A DNA stretch of 64,000 nucleotides from Streptomyces sp. NRRL S-37 (GTDB lineage Bacteria > Actinomycetota > Actinomycetes > Streptomycetales > Streptomycetaceae). Position 1 is the first letter of the stretch, and every line of letters begins with the position of its first letter. The notes under the pieces were generated by a model. It did not search any database, had not been told where the DNA came from, and saw only the letters and a program-made list of their open reading frames with translations. The DNA lies in the NCBI RefSeq assembly GCF_000721605.1, contig NZ_JOIZ01000002.1, forward strand, positions 62,001 through 126,000. Direction: 5' to 3'. The translations under genes were made by a program, and so were the position numbers. This document shows positions 25,494 through 33,190 of the stretch, one piece after another.

Positions 25494-25656
25494 GCGCGGC
25501 AGCATCTGGGAAGTTGCGCCGGGCCGAATCGCACCCTTGACATATACGATTCCGCAAACCCAACCCTGCCCAAGATCGCCCTTGCGGGCCGTTAACCTTA
25601 CGTGTCCGTCCTGGCCAGGGATTGACGGGCATCAACTCACGCGAAGGGTTGCGCAC

Positions 25657-27249
25657 ATGGGCATTCTCACTCTCCTGCGGAACGCGTTCGGCCGGTCACG
25701 CAAAGCGAGGTCCGCCGAAGCGGAGGGTGCGGTGGACGCCGCCGGGACGGCGAGCACGTCCCCGTCATCGCCCGCCCCGACGGAGCCGGCCCCGGAGCCC
25801 GCCGCGGCCCCGAAGATCCCGTCCCCGTCCCCCGAGCCCCGCACGGCCTCCGTCCCGGAACCCCGTGAGGAACACGACCTGGTCTCCGCGGCCTTCGACA
25901 ACATCACGGTCCCCAAGCCCACCCGCACGGACGACCCCCCGGCCCCCGCCCGGGAACCCGAGCCGAAGCCGGCGGCCAAGGCCGAGCCGGAAGCCGCGCC
26001 CGCGCCCGCGCCGGAACCGGCAGCCAAGGCAGAGCCTGAGGCCGAGGCCACGGTGGAAGAGAAGCCCGAGGCTGCCACCGAGCCCGCGGCCGCCGACGGC
26101 GAGGACGCCCCACAGGGGCCACCCGCATCCGACGACGAAAGCAGCACGGGCGGTGCGGGTGGGAACGAATCCCCGGCCGAAGGCGAAGCCGAGGCCGCCC
26201 CCCAGCCGGAAGCCCAGCCGGAAGCCGAACCGGAGGCCAAGGCCGAAGCCGAGCCGGGACCGGAGCCCGAGGTCGAGGCGGAGCCCGAAACCGACCCCCA
26301 GCCGGAGGCCACAGCCGACCCCGAGCCCGAGGCTGTCACCGAGCCCGCGGCCGCCGACGGCGAGGACGCCCCACAGGGGCCACCCGCATCCGACGACGAG
26401 AGCAGCACGGGCGGTGCGGGTGGGAACGAATCCCCGGCCGAAGGCGAAGCCGAGGCCGCCCCCGAGCCGGAGCCGGAACCGGAGCCCGAGGTCGAGGCGG
26501 AGCCCGAAACCGACCCCGAGCCGGAGGCCACGGCCCAGCCGGAGCCCACGGCAGAAGAGAAGCCCGCCGCCGAGGCCAAGGTCGAGGCCGAGACCGAGAC
26601 CGAGACCGAACAGCCCCCTGTCCCCACCACCCTCCTCACCGCCCACAAGGCAGCCGCCGCAGCTCTCGCGCACCACGACCTCACCGGCACCCGCGCCAAG
26701 GTCTACCTCGTCCTCGACCGCTCCGCGAGCATGCGCCCGTACTACAAGGACGGCTCCGCCCAGGCCCTCGCCGAGCAGACCCTCGCCCTCGCCGCCCACC
26801 TCGACACCGAGGCCACCCTCCACGTCACGTTCTTCTCCACCGAACTGGACGGCACCGGCGAGCTGACCCTCACCGACCACGAGAACAAGATCGACGAGCT
26901 GCACGCCGGCCTCGGCCGCATGGGCCGTACCAGCTACCACGCGGCCGTCGAGGCCGTCCTCGCGCAGCACGCGAACGAACCGGCCGGCACCCCCGCCCTG
27001 GTCGTCTTCCAGACGGACGGCGCGCCCGACGCCAAGACCCCCGCCACCCAGGCCCTCACCGACGCGGCGAAGAACCACCCCTCCGTGTTCTTCTCCTTCG
27101 TCGCCTTCGGTGAGCACGACAACAAGGCCTTCGACTACCTCCGCAAGCTGAAGACGGAGAACACCGCCTTCTTCCACGCGGGCCCCACCCCCCTCGAGCT
27201 CACCGACAAGGAGCTCTACGAGGGCGTACTGGCGTCCTGGCGCCCGTAA
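25657..27249 (+). CDS. von Willebrand factor A domain protein with acidic repeat linker
   Basis: The 530-residue protein has a short basic N-terminus ([18 protein letters not shown]), about 300 residues of Glu/Pro/Ala-rich disordered sequence, and a C-terminal vWA domain (about 345-530). The MIDAS motif is D354-x-S-x-S358, and a TDG (Asp454) completes the metal site. It resembles the vWA proteins linked to tellurium resistance (TerY/TerF type), which are cytoplasmic and metal-dependent, but no other ter gene is here. ATG 25657 has AAGGG upstream. The linker contains a 123-bp direct duplication. Confidence 0.82.
   Translation: MGILTLLRNAFGRSRKARSAEAEGAVDAAGTASTSPSSPAPTEPAPEPAAAPKIPSPSPEPRTASVPEPREEHDLVSAAFDNITVPKPTRTDDPPAPAREPEPKPAAKAEPEAAPAPAPEPAAKAEPEAEATVEEKPEAATEPAAADGEDAPQGPPASDDESSTGGAGGNESPAEGEAEAAPQPEAQPEAEPEAKAEAEPGPEPEVEAEPETDPQPEATADPEPEAVTEPAAADGEDAPQGPPASDDESSTGGAGGNESPAEGEAEAAPEPEPEPEPEVEAEPETDPEPEATAQPEPTAEEKPAAEAKVEAETETETEQPPVPTTLLTAHKAAAAALAHHDLTGTRAKVYLVLDRSASMRPYYKDGSAQALAEQTLALAAHLDTEATLHVTFFSTELDGTGELTLTDHENKIDELHAGLGRMGRTSYHAAVEAVLAQHANEPAGTPALVVFQTDGAPDAKTPATQALTDAAKNHPSVFFSFVAFGEHDNKAFDYLRKLKTENTAFFHAGPTPLELTDKELYEGVLASWRP
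26080..26463. repeat. Two nearly identical 123-bp direct repeats inside the vWA gene
   Basis: Bases 26080-26202 and 26341-26463 match with only one difference that I can see. They encode an identical segment beginning [12 protein letters not shown]. The near identity at silent positions indicates recent duplication or gene conversion. The distance of 261 bp preserves the reading frame, and a further motif ([12 protein letters not shown]) is also repeated between and after the copies. Confidence 0.88.
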
Positions 27250-27265
27250 GGCCGGGCCGTCGCTC

Positions 27266-27310
27266 AGGGCCGCCCCTTCCCGGCACGTAAAACGGGAAGC
27301 GGGCGGCCCT
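27266..27310 (+). terminator. Terminator after the vWA gene
   Basis: A 17-bp stem with one bulged base (AGGGCCGCCC-CTTCCCG) encloses a 10-nt loop, 17 bp after the stop codon and before metG. The remaining 83 bp to metG hold its promoter region (possible -10 TAGGAT near 27322). Confidence 0.8.
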
Positions 27311-27393
27311 CCCGTTTCGGCTAGGATTTCAAGGTTCGTAGACGACCCGACAACCGCCGATCGTCACCACGTACCGACCTGGGAGCAGCCGCG

Positions 27394-29109
27394 ATGGCTC
27401 GACATCTCATCACCAGCGCCCTTCCGTACATCAACGGGATCAAGCACCTGGGCAACATGGTGGGGTCGATGCTCCCGGCGGACGTCCACTCCCGCTATCT
27501 CCGTCAGCGCGGTCACGAGGTCCTCTACATCTGCGCGACCGACGAGCACGGCACCCCCGCCGAGCTGGCCGCCAAGGAGCAGGGCATCCCGGTCGACAAG
27601 TTCTGCACCCAGGCACACGAAGCCCAGAAGGCGGTCTACGACGGCTTCAGCCTGGCCTTCGACTACTTCGGGCGCAGTTCCTCGCCGCAGAACCACGAGA
27701 TCACGCAGGAGATCGCGCGGGAGCTGAAGGCGAACGGGTTCATCGAGGAGCGGTCGATCCGCCAGGTGTACTCGAACGCCGACGCCCGTTTCCTGCCCGA
27801 CCGCTACATCATCGGCACCTGCCCGCACTGCGGCTACGACAAGGCCCGCGGCGACCAGTGCGAGAACTGCACCCGTGTCCTGGACCCGACGGACCTGATC
27901 GACGCCCGCTCGGCGATCAGCGGCAGCAGCGACCTCGAGGTCCGCGAGACCAAGCACCTCTTCCTCCTCCAGTCGGTCCTCGCCAGCGAGGTCGAGGCCT
28001 GGGTAAACGAGCGGGCCGACAGCTGGCCCGTCCTCGCCTCCTCCATCGCGCGCAAGTGGCTCACGGAAGGGCTGCACGACCGGGCGATCACCCGTGACCT
28101 GGACTGGGGCGTGCCGGTCCCGGCGGACACCTGGCCGGACCTGGCCGCCGAGGGCAAGGTCTTCTACGTCTGGTTCGACGCCCCGATCGAGTACATCGGC
28201 GCCACGAAGGAGTGGGCGGACCAGGACCCGGAGCACCGCGACTGGCGTTCCTGGTGGTGGGAGTCGGACGCCGACGTCCACTACACCCAGTTCATGGGCA
28301 AGGACAACGTCCCCTTCCACAGCGTGATGTTCCCGGCGACTCAGCTGGGCACCCGCTCGCCGTGGAAGAAGGTCGACGTCATCAAGGCCTTCAACTGGCT
28401 GAACTACTACGGCGGGAAGTTCTCCACCTCGCAGCGGCGCGGCGTCTTCACGCACGACGCGCTGGAGATCCTGCCCGCCGACTACTGGCGCTACTTCATG
28501 ATGGCCAACGCCCCCGAGTCGGACGACTCGTCCTTCACGTGGGAGCACTTCACGGCCACCGTGAACAAGGACCTGGCGGACACGCTCGGCAACTTCGTCA
28601 ACCGTGTCCTGTCTTTCTCCCGCAAGCGCTTCGGCGACGAGGTCCCGGCGGGCGCCGCGCCCGGTGAGGCGGAGTCGAGGCTCGGAGCGGAGATCGCCCG
28701 TCTCCTCGCCGAGTACGAGGAGCACATGGAAGCCATCCAGTTCCGCAAGGCGGCGGCGGCGCTGCGCGCCCTGTGGTCGGCCGGCAACTCCTATCTGGAG
28801 GAGAAGGCGCCCTGGCTTGAGATCAAGACGAACAAGGAGGGCGCGGCCCTCACGCTCCGCACGGCGATGAACCTCATCCACCTCTACGCGGTGGTCTCCG
28901 AGCCCTTCATCCCGGCCTCCGCCGCGACGATGCGATCGGCCTTCGCCCTGAAGGACGACACCGCGACCTGGGTGACCCCGGACGAGGCCCGTGCCCTCAC
29001 CACCGTCCCGGCCGGTACGCCCTTCACGGTCCCCCCGGTTCTCTTCGCGAAGATCACTGAGGAAGACCTGGAGACCTACAAGGAGCGCTTCGGCGGTTCG
29101 GACCAGTAA
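27394..29109 (+). CDS. metG: Methionyl-tRNA synthetase
   Basis: This 571-residue class I enzyme charges tRNA-Met in the cytoplasm. The HIGH-type motif is in [11 protein letters not shown] (about 12-22) and the KMSKS-type motif is K342-F-S-T-S. A zinc knuckle is formed by Cys143, 146, 156 and 159 ([17 protein letters not shown]). The C-terminus ends soon after the anticodon-binding helices (YKERFGG), so the EMAP-like dimerisation domain of E. coli MetRS is absent, which is normal for this type. GGGAGCAG precedes the ATG. It is a single gene flanked by terminators. Confidence 0.97.
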   Translation: MARHLITSALPYINGIKHLGNMVGSMLPADVHSRYLRQRGHEVLYICATDEHGTPAELAAKEQGIPVDKFCTQAHEAQKAVYDGFSLAFDYFGRSSSPQNHEITQEIARELKANGFIEERSIRQVYSNADARFLPDRYIIGTCPHCGYDKARGDQCENCTRVLDPTDLIDARSAISGSSDLEVRETKHLFLLQSVLASEVEAWVNERADSWPVLASSIARKWLTEGLHDRAITRDLDWGVPVPADTWPDLAAEGKVFYVWFDAPIEYIGATKEWADQDPEHRDWRSWWWESDADVHYTQFMGKDNVPFHSVMFPATQLGTRSPWKKVDVIKAFNWLNYYGGKFSTSQRRGVFTHDALEILPADYWRYFMMANAPESDDSSFTWEHFTATVNKDLADTLGNFVNRVLSFSRKRFGDEVPAGAAPGEAESRLGAEIARLLAEYEEHMEAIQFRKAAAALRALWSAGNSYLEEKAPWLEIKTNKEGAALTLRTAMNLIHLYAVVSEPFIPASAATMRSAFALKDDTATWVTPDEARALTTVPAGTPFTVPPVLFAKITEEDLETYKERFGGSDQ

Positions 29110-29113
29110 CGAG

Positions 29114-29155
29114 CGAGCCGGCCTCCCGGACCAGAAGCTCCGGGAGGCCGGCTCG
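29114..29155 (+). terminator. Terminator after metG
   Basis: A perfect 17-bp stem, CGAGCCGGCCTCCCGGA with its complement, encloses an 8-nt loop, starting 5 bp after the metG stop codon. Confidence 0.85.
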
Positions 29156-29262
29156 ACGGTCACCAAGGGCGCGGTCCTCTTCCCACGTCTCGAAGAGAAG
29201 CCGACCGCGCAGGACGTATGACGGCAGTAACGATCAGGTGCGGGGCGCGTGCCGTTACTGGG

Positions 29263-29472
29263 TCAGCGTTCCGAGGTGTAAGCCACGAAGTCCGCCCACG
29301 CGCCGGGCGTGAGCACCAGACGGGGGCCCTCGACGTTCTTGGAGTCGCGGACGTGCACGGTGCCGGGGGTGAGAGCAAGCTCGACGCAGGAGTTGCCGTC
29401 GTTTCCGCCGCTGTAGCTGCTCTTGAACCACGCCAGCTCGCAGGCGTCCCCGGCAGTGGTCTTGCGGATCAT
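29263..29472 (-). CDS. DUF397 family protein
   Basis: The 69-residue protein is a typical DUF397 member: LAWFKSSYSGGNDGNSCVELA, then VHVRDSKN, GPRLVLTPGAWADFV. In actinomycetes DUF397 genes sit downstream of XRE/DUF5753 regulators and the pair behaves in a toxin-antitoxin-like or developmental regulatory way (Scr1/Scr2 and WhiJ-like families). Its ATG overlaps the stop of the upstream regulator (ATGA), so the two are translated together. Confidence 0.9.
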   Translation of the reverse strand: MIRKTTAGDACELAWFKSSYSGGNDGNSCVELALTPGTVHVRDSKNVEGPRLVLTPGAWADFVAYTSER

Positions 29473-30350
29473 GTCTCTCCCAGCAGTTGCTCGATGAAGG
29501 GCAGCGACTCCCGTGGTGAGAGCGCCTGAGCCCGGATGGTGCCATACCGCAGCTCAAGGATGCGCAAGTGTTTGAGTTCGGAGATCGTCCGGCCGTTGAA
29601 GGCGCCGTCCGAGCGGCCCACGGCCGTACCGTCCGGAAACTTCAGCAGCTCGATCCGCCCGTCCAGACCGGAGTGGGTGTCGCAGTCCATCGGCATCACT
29701 TGAATCACGGCATTGTGCAACCGCCCCACCTCCAGCAGACGTTCAAGCTGCTGACGCCACACCATTGTGCCTCCGATGGGGCGCCGCAAGACCCCCTCTT
29801 CCAGGACGAAGCTGAGCGCCGGCGCGGGCGAGCGCTCGAAGACCGATTGCCGGGCCAAGCGAGCGGCCACCATGCGTTCCACATCGTCCGGCGAGTACGG
29901 AGGCTGCGCTGCCCCGATCACCGCTCGCGCGTGCTCCGGCGTCTGCAACAACCCAGGAATGATGTGGCACTCGTACAGAGCGATCTCGACCGCTTTGTCC
30001 TCCAACTGCCCCAGTTCCCGAACCCTCTTCGGATACCGGACCTTCTTCACGTCCTCCCAGGCCGCCGCGATGAGTCCACCCGCGTCCAACACCTCGTCGG
30101 CCCTGTCCAGGTATTCCTGCCGGGGAATCCGCTTGCCGCCCTCGACCTTGTAGACGAGGTCGTCCCCGTACTTGACCGCCGCCGCGAAGTCGGCGACCCG
30201 CATGCCCATCGCCTCCCGCCGCAGCCTCAACTGCCGTCCCACCGTGGCGAGAACGGCCACCCCCCACTCGTCCTCCGGGTCCACCTCCCACCCCGGCTCG
30301 TCCGCCTCGGTCTCGGTCCGGAGCCGTACCGCCTCGCCGTCCACCGACAT
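29469..30350 (-). CDS. XRE-family regulator with DUF5753 (Scr1/WhiJ-like)
   Basis: The 293-residue protein has an XRE HTH (about 34-90: VGRQLRLRREAMGMRVADFAA, VYKVEGGKRIPRQEYLD) and a C-terminal DUF5753 domain (about 115-290: YECHIIPGLLQTPEHARAV, FVLEEGVLRRPIGG, IQVMPMD). This family, which includes WhiJ-like regulators, pairs with DUF397 proteins and often with an HATPase-domain protein, which is also present here on the other strand (30504) but broken. ATG 30350 has GAGGGG upstream. A role in development or antibiotic control is typical of the family but not shown here. Confidence 0.9.
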   Translation of the reverse strand: MSVDGEAVRLRTETEADEPGWEVDPEDEWGVAVLATVGRQLRLRREAMGMRVADFAAAVKYGDDLVYKVEGGKRIPRQEYLDRADEVLDAGGLIAAAWEDVKKVRYPKRVRELGQLEDKAVEIALYECHIIPGLLQTPEHARAVIGAAQPPYSPDDVERMVAARLARQSVFERSPAPALSFVLEEGVLRRPIGGTMVWRQQLERLLEVGRLHNAVIQVMPMDCDTHSGLDGRIELLKFPDGTAVGRSDGAFNGRTISELKHLRILELRYGTIRAQALSPRESLPFIEQLLGET

Positions 30351-30503
30351 ACCGCACCCCTCTGTCGTGCCGCCGTGCCGTAACGCCCTTGCCCGTAGGC
30401 CCGTTTCCGACGGTCCGGACAGCGGCCGACAAGCTCAGACAGTCACCCTACGTATCGGCACTGTCACTATTAACGGTAAGCACGTCCGGCCACTCTCGGT
30501 CAC

Positions 30504-30834
30504 GTGAACAGCGAAAAGTCCACCCAACTTCTCTCAACCGCCGACCACTTCAGCGTGCTCCTGTCACCCACACCCCGTGGCGCCCGCCTCGCCCGGCTGC
30601 TCGCCACGGACTGGATGCGCGGCCGGGACCTGCCCCACCGCACCACCGAGGCCGCCGAACACCTCGTCGCCGAACTCGCCGCCAACGCGGCCACCCACGG
30701 CCGGCTCACCGGACGCGACTTCCGCCTCGCCCTCCTGGACCGCCGGACGACCCTCCGCATCGAGGTCACGGACACCCGAGGCGACGACCTCCCGAGCCAC
30801 CGCGTACCCGCCCCCGATGCCGAGTCCGGACGCC
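30504..30834 (+). pseudogene. Truncated HATPase-domain (anti-sigma-like) protein
   Basis: The first 110 codons encode an RsbW-like ATPase start, with the N-box ELAANAATHG and a D-box DTRGDDLP. The sequence then breaks off at ESGR, exactly where the GRGLxLV ATP-lid motif should follow. From about 30825 the frame runs into the remnant of another gene and reaches a stop only at 31415, giving a long nonsense tail. The start is GTG, divergent from the XRE gene. A deletion joining this gene to its neighbour explains the structure. ATP binding should be lost. Confidence 0.7.
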
Positions 30835-30853
30835 GGGGCCATACTCAAATCAA

Positions 30854-31206
30854 TGACGACCGTTCTGCGGGACACGCCACAGAGCATCGCCGACCCGATC
30901 ATCGAACTCATCGCACAAGGCCTGGGCAAGCACCCGGCCGCACACCTGTGGAGGAAACTGGTGGCCGTGGACCTCTCCTTCTACAAGTCGTTCATCTCCG
31001 AGGAAATCCGCGACGAGGGCCGAGCCCAGGGCGCGGTACGACGCGCCGCCGAGGACGTCCTGGACATCCTGGAAGTGCGCGGCATCGACATCCCCGACGC
31101 GGTCCGGGAACGCGTCACCGACTGCGACGACCTCGAGATCCTGCGCCAGTGGCACCGGCGCGCCGTCACGGCCCCGACGGCCGCGGAGATCTTCGAGGAC
31201 GAGTAG
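30854..31206 (+). pseudogene. C-terminal remnant of a Streptomyces Rpn/DUF4351-like hypothetical protein
   Basis: The 117-residue frame (MTTVLRDTPQSIADPIIELIAQ..., LWRKLVAVDLSFYKSFISEEIRDEGRAQG) resembles the C-terminal third of a family of roughly 300-residue Streptomyces proteins, as I recall it. The preceding in-frame codons DAGAILKS continue the resemblance back to about 30826, where the sequence joins the truncated HATPase gene. The N-terminal two thirds are missing. It could still be expressed from the ATG at 30854, so loss of all function is not certain. Confidence 0.55.
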
Positions 31207-31320
31207 TCACGGCTGCCGGGGACGCGCGCCCTCGGACTGCCCGGCGGACGCCGTGCGGGGCCCGGGAACACGTCCCGGACCCCGCACGGTCCGTGGCGCG
31301 GCGGACCGCGCGGTATGGGT

Positions 31321-31360
31321 GCGCGAGGGCCGGGGGCTCGTGGTCTCCCGGCCCTCGCGC
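31321..31360. terminator. Large hairpin at the left of the IS element
   Basis: A perfect 14-bp stem, GCGCGAGGGCCGGG with its complement, encloses a 12-nt loop, 115 bp after the Rpn-like remnant and just left of the IS605 element. It is probably a terminator that predates the insertion. Confidence 0.65.
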
Positions 31361-31482
31361 GTCTGGAGTGCTACCGGGACTATTCGCAGTGCACCGGGGT
31401 TCAGCCCGGTGGTGAAGCGAATCTGAGAGCTGCTCTGACCTCGGCTGTGTGCATGGATCCGCACTGTTCACCTCGGCCCAGG

Positions 31483-31899
31483 TCAGAGCGGCCGGTTCTG
31501 CTGCTCGATGTACTGCTTCACGATGCTGAGCGGTGCGCCGCCGACGGAACCGGCGAAGTACGAGCCGGACCAGAGTCGTTGTGCCCGCCAGTAGTGGCGG
31601 ACGAGGTCGGGGAACTCCTGGCGCAGCCGCCGGGAAGAGACGCCCTTGAGGCTGTTGACCAGCTTGGACACGGCGACCTTCGGTGGGAAGTTCACGAGCA
31701 GGTGAACGTGGTTGTTCTCGCCGTTGAACTCGACCAGCTCGGCCTCGAAGTCCTCGCACACGGCCCGCATGATCTCCTCGCACCGCGTCAGGTGCCGGTC
31801 GGCGAAGACCTTGTGCCGGTACTTCGTAACAAAAACCAAGTGGACATGCATGCGGAAAACGCAGTGACGACCAGTACGAATGTTCTTATCGATACCCAT
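31483..31899 (-). CDS. tnpA: IS200/IS605 family transposase TnpA (Y1 HUH)
   Basis: This 138-residue protein has the complete Y1 HUH transposase pattern: MHVHLVFVTKYRHKVF at the start, the HUH motif in NHVHLLVNFPP, and the catalytic tyrosine in IVKQYIEQQ close to the C-terminus. It cuts and joins single-stranded DNA at the element's hairpin ends, with no target duplication. ATG 31899 is chosen because it starts near the conserved core; an ATG at 31917 adds six residues and would overlap the tnpB start by 2 bp. Confidence 0.9.
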   Translation of the reverse strand: MGIDKNIRTGRHCVFRMHVHLVFVTKYRHKVFADRHLTRCEEIMRAVCEDFEAELVEFNGENNHVHLLVNFPPKVAVSKLVNSLKGVSSRRLRQEFPDLVRHYWRAQRLWSGSYFAGSVGGAPLSIVKQYIEQQNRPL

Positions 31900-31915
31900 A
31901 AACCAATTGCGTATC

Positions 31916-33133
31916 ATGATCCGCGTGCAGCTTCGGTACAGCTTCCGCCTGTACCCGAGCGCCGGTCAGCGCATGGCGTTAGCGAGGGCGTTCGGGTGTG
32001 CGCGGGTGGTCTACAACGACGCCCTCCGCGCTCGGGAGACCGCCCGCGGCGAAGGCATGCCGTTCCCGAAGACCGGGAACCTGTCCAAGCAGCTCATCAC
32101 CGAGGCGAAGAACACCCCGGAACGGGCCTGGCTCGGCGAGGTCTCGGCGGTTGTTCTCCAGCAGTCCCTCCGCGACCTGGACACCGCGTACAAGAACTTC
32201 TTCGACGGGCTGAAGGGCAAGCGCCCGCGCATGGGTGCGCCCCGGTACAAGTCGCGGAAGGACACCCGGCAGGCCGTCCGCTTCACGGCGAACGCCCGCT
32301 GGTCGATCACGACCGGCGGAAAGCTGCACCTGCCGAAGATCGGCGGCCTGAAGGTGAAGTGGTCCCGAACGCTGCCCTCGACTCCGTCCACGGTGACCGT
32401 GGTCAAGGACAGCGCGGGCCGGTACTTCGCGAGCTTCGTCGTCGAGACCGGCCCGGAGGAGATCCTGCCGGAGACCACGCCCGAGCTGGGCATCGACCTC
32501 GGCCTCGGGCACTTCGCGGTCCTCTCGGACGGCACGAAGATCGACAGCCCGCGGTTCCTGCGCCGGGCCGAGAAGCGTCTGAAGAAGGCGCAGCGCGCCC
32601 TCTCGCGCAAGGAGAAGGGCAGCAGGAACAGGGACAAGGCCAGGGTCCGCGTCGCACGGGCACACGCCCGTGTCGCGGACGCGCGCCGCGAGTTCCACCA
32701 CAAGCTCTCCACGAAGCTGATCCGCGAGAACCAAGCGGTCGCCGTGGAGGACCTGTCGGTCAAGGGACTCGCGCGTACGCGCCTGGCCAAGTCCGTGCAC
32801 GACGCCGGATGGTCGGCGTTCGTGAGCATGCTGGAGTACAAGGCCGCCCGGTACGGGCGCACCTTCATCCGGATCGGCCGCTTCGAGCCCACGTCTCAGG
32901 TGTGCTCGCAGTGCGGCGTGAAGGACGGCCCCAAGCCCCTGCACGTCCGTGTGTGGACCTGCGGGGCATGCGGGGCGGTCCTGGACCGGGACATCAACGC
33001 GGCGGTCAACGTCGCCAAGGCGGCCGGACTGGCCGTGACAGCCTGTGGAGCGCAGGTAAGACCGGGACTCGTCCCGGCACCGCGCGGCGAAGCAGGAATC
33101 CACCCGACACCGCAGCCCTCAACGGCGCGGTAG
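31916..33133 (+). CDS. tnpB: RNA-guided endonuclease TnpB
   Basis: The 405-residue protein keeps all TnpB features: an N-terminal helical domain (RYSFRLYPSAGQRMALARAFG), then a RuvC nuclease with Asp194 (GIDLGLG), Glu278 (AVEDLSVKGLA) and Asp359 (DRDINAA), and a four-cysteine zinc finger (CSQCG...CGACG). TnpB enzymes are guided by an RNA from the element's right end and cut DNA at the donor or empty site, which helps the element persist. The enzyme should be active. Codon 22 is TTA, the rare bldA-dependent leucine codon, so translation may be limited to late growth. Confidence 0.92.
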   Translation: MIRVQLRYSFRLYPSAGQRMALARAFGCARVVYNDALRARETARGEGMPFPKTGNLSKQLITEAKNTPERAWLGEVSAVVLQQSLRDLDTAYKNFFDGLKGKRPRMGAPRYKSRKDTRQAVRFTANARWSITTGGKLHLPKIGGLKVKWSRTLPSTPSTVTVVKDSAGRYFASFVVETGPEEILPETTPELGIDLGLGHFAVLSDGTKIDSPRFLRRAEKRLKKAQRALSRKEKGSRNRDKARVRVARAHARVADARREFHHKLSTKLIRENQAVAVEDLSVKGLARTRLAKSVHDAGWSAFVSMLEYKAARYGRTFIRIGRFEPTSQVCSQCGVKDGPKPLHVRVWTCGACGAVLDRDINAAVNVAKAAGLAVTACGAQVRPGLVPAPRGEAGIHPTPQPSTAR

Positions 33134-33190
33134 GCGGGAATCGCCCTCCTTCAGGGCGGCGAGGATGTCAATTGAGCACGCCCGCCCCCG
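33050..33190 (+). ncRNA. Predicted omega RNA of TnpB, including guide
   Basis: In this family the guide RNA starts within the 3' part of tnpB, includes the right-end hairpin (33142-33158 here) and continues past the element's end, so the first 16-20 bases after about 33171 act as guide. Those bases lie inside the pectate lyase coding region. The 5' boundary is a guess and no processing signal is visible. Confidence 0.4.

Larger units (their letters stand above)
31365..33171. mobile_element. IS605-type insertion element (IS200/IS605 family) with divergent tnpA and tnpB
   Basis: Divergent Y1 transposase and tnpB genes are bounded by subterminal hairpins instead of inverted repeats. On the left is CACCGGG-loop-CCCGGTG (31392-31411). 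On the right is CGCCCT-loop-AGGGCG (33142-33158), followed by GGCGAGGATGTCAA, which I take as the right terminus at about 33171. The left terminus is only approximate. Both genes look intact, so the element may be mobile. Confidence 0.75.

Noticed and set aside
25537..25560. A perfect TTGACA upstream of the vWA gene
   Set aside because: No acceptable -10 hexamer stands 16-19 bp downstream, so I do not call a promoter.
26080..26463. Direct repeats considered as a CRISPR array
   Set aside because: There are only two long copies inside a coding frame, without regular spacers or cas genes. No CRISPR array was seen elsewhere in the window.
29156..29221. A peptide ending VTKGAVLFPRLEEKPTA after metG, faintly like a synthetase C-terminus
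   Set aside because: It lies beyond the metG stop and terminator, has no start or ribosome-binding site, and the likeness is too short to claim a duplicated metG tail.
30498..30508. A CACGTGAA sequence resembling half of parS
   Set aside because: It matches only the central 8 bases; the outer bases differ from the ParB-binding palindrome.
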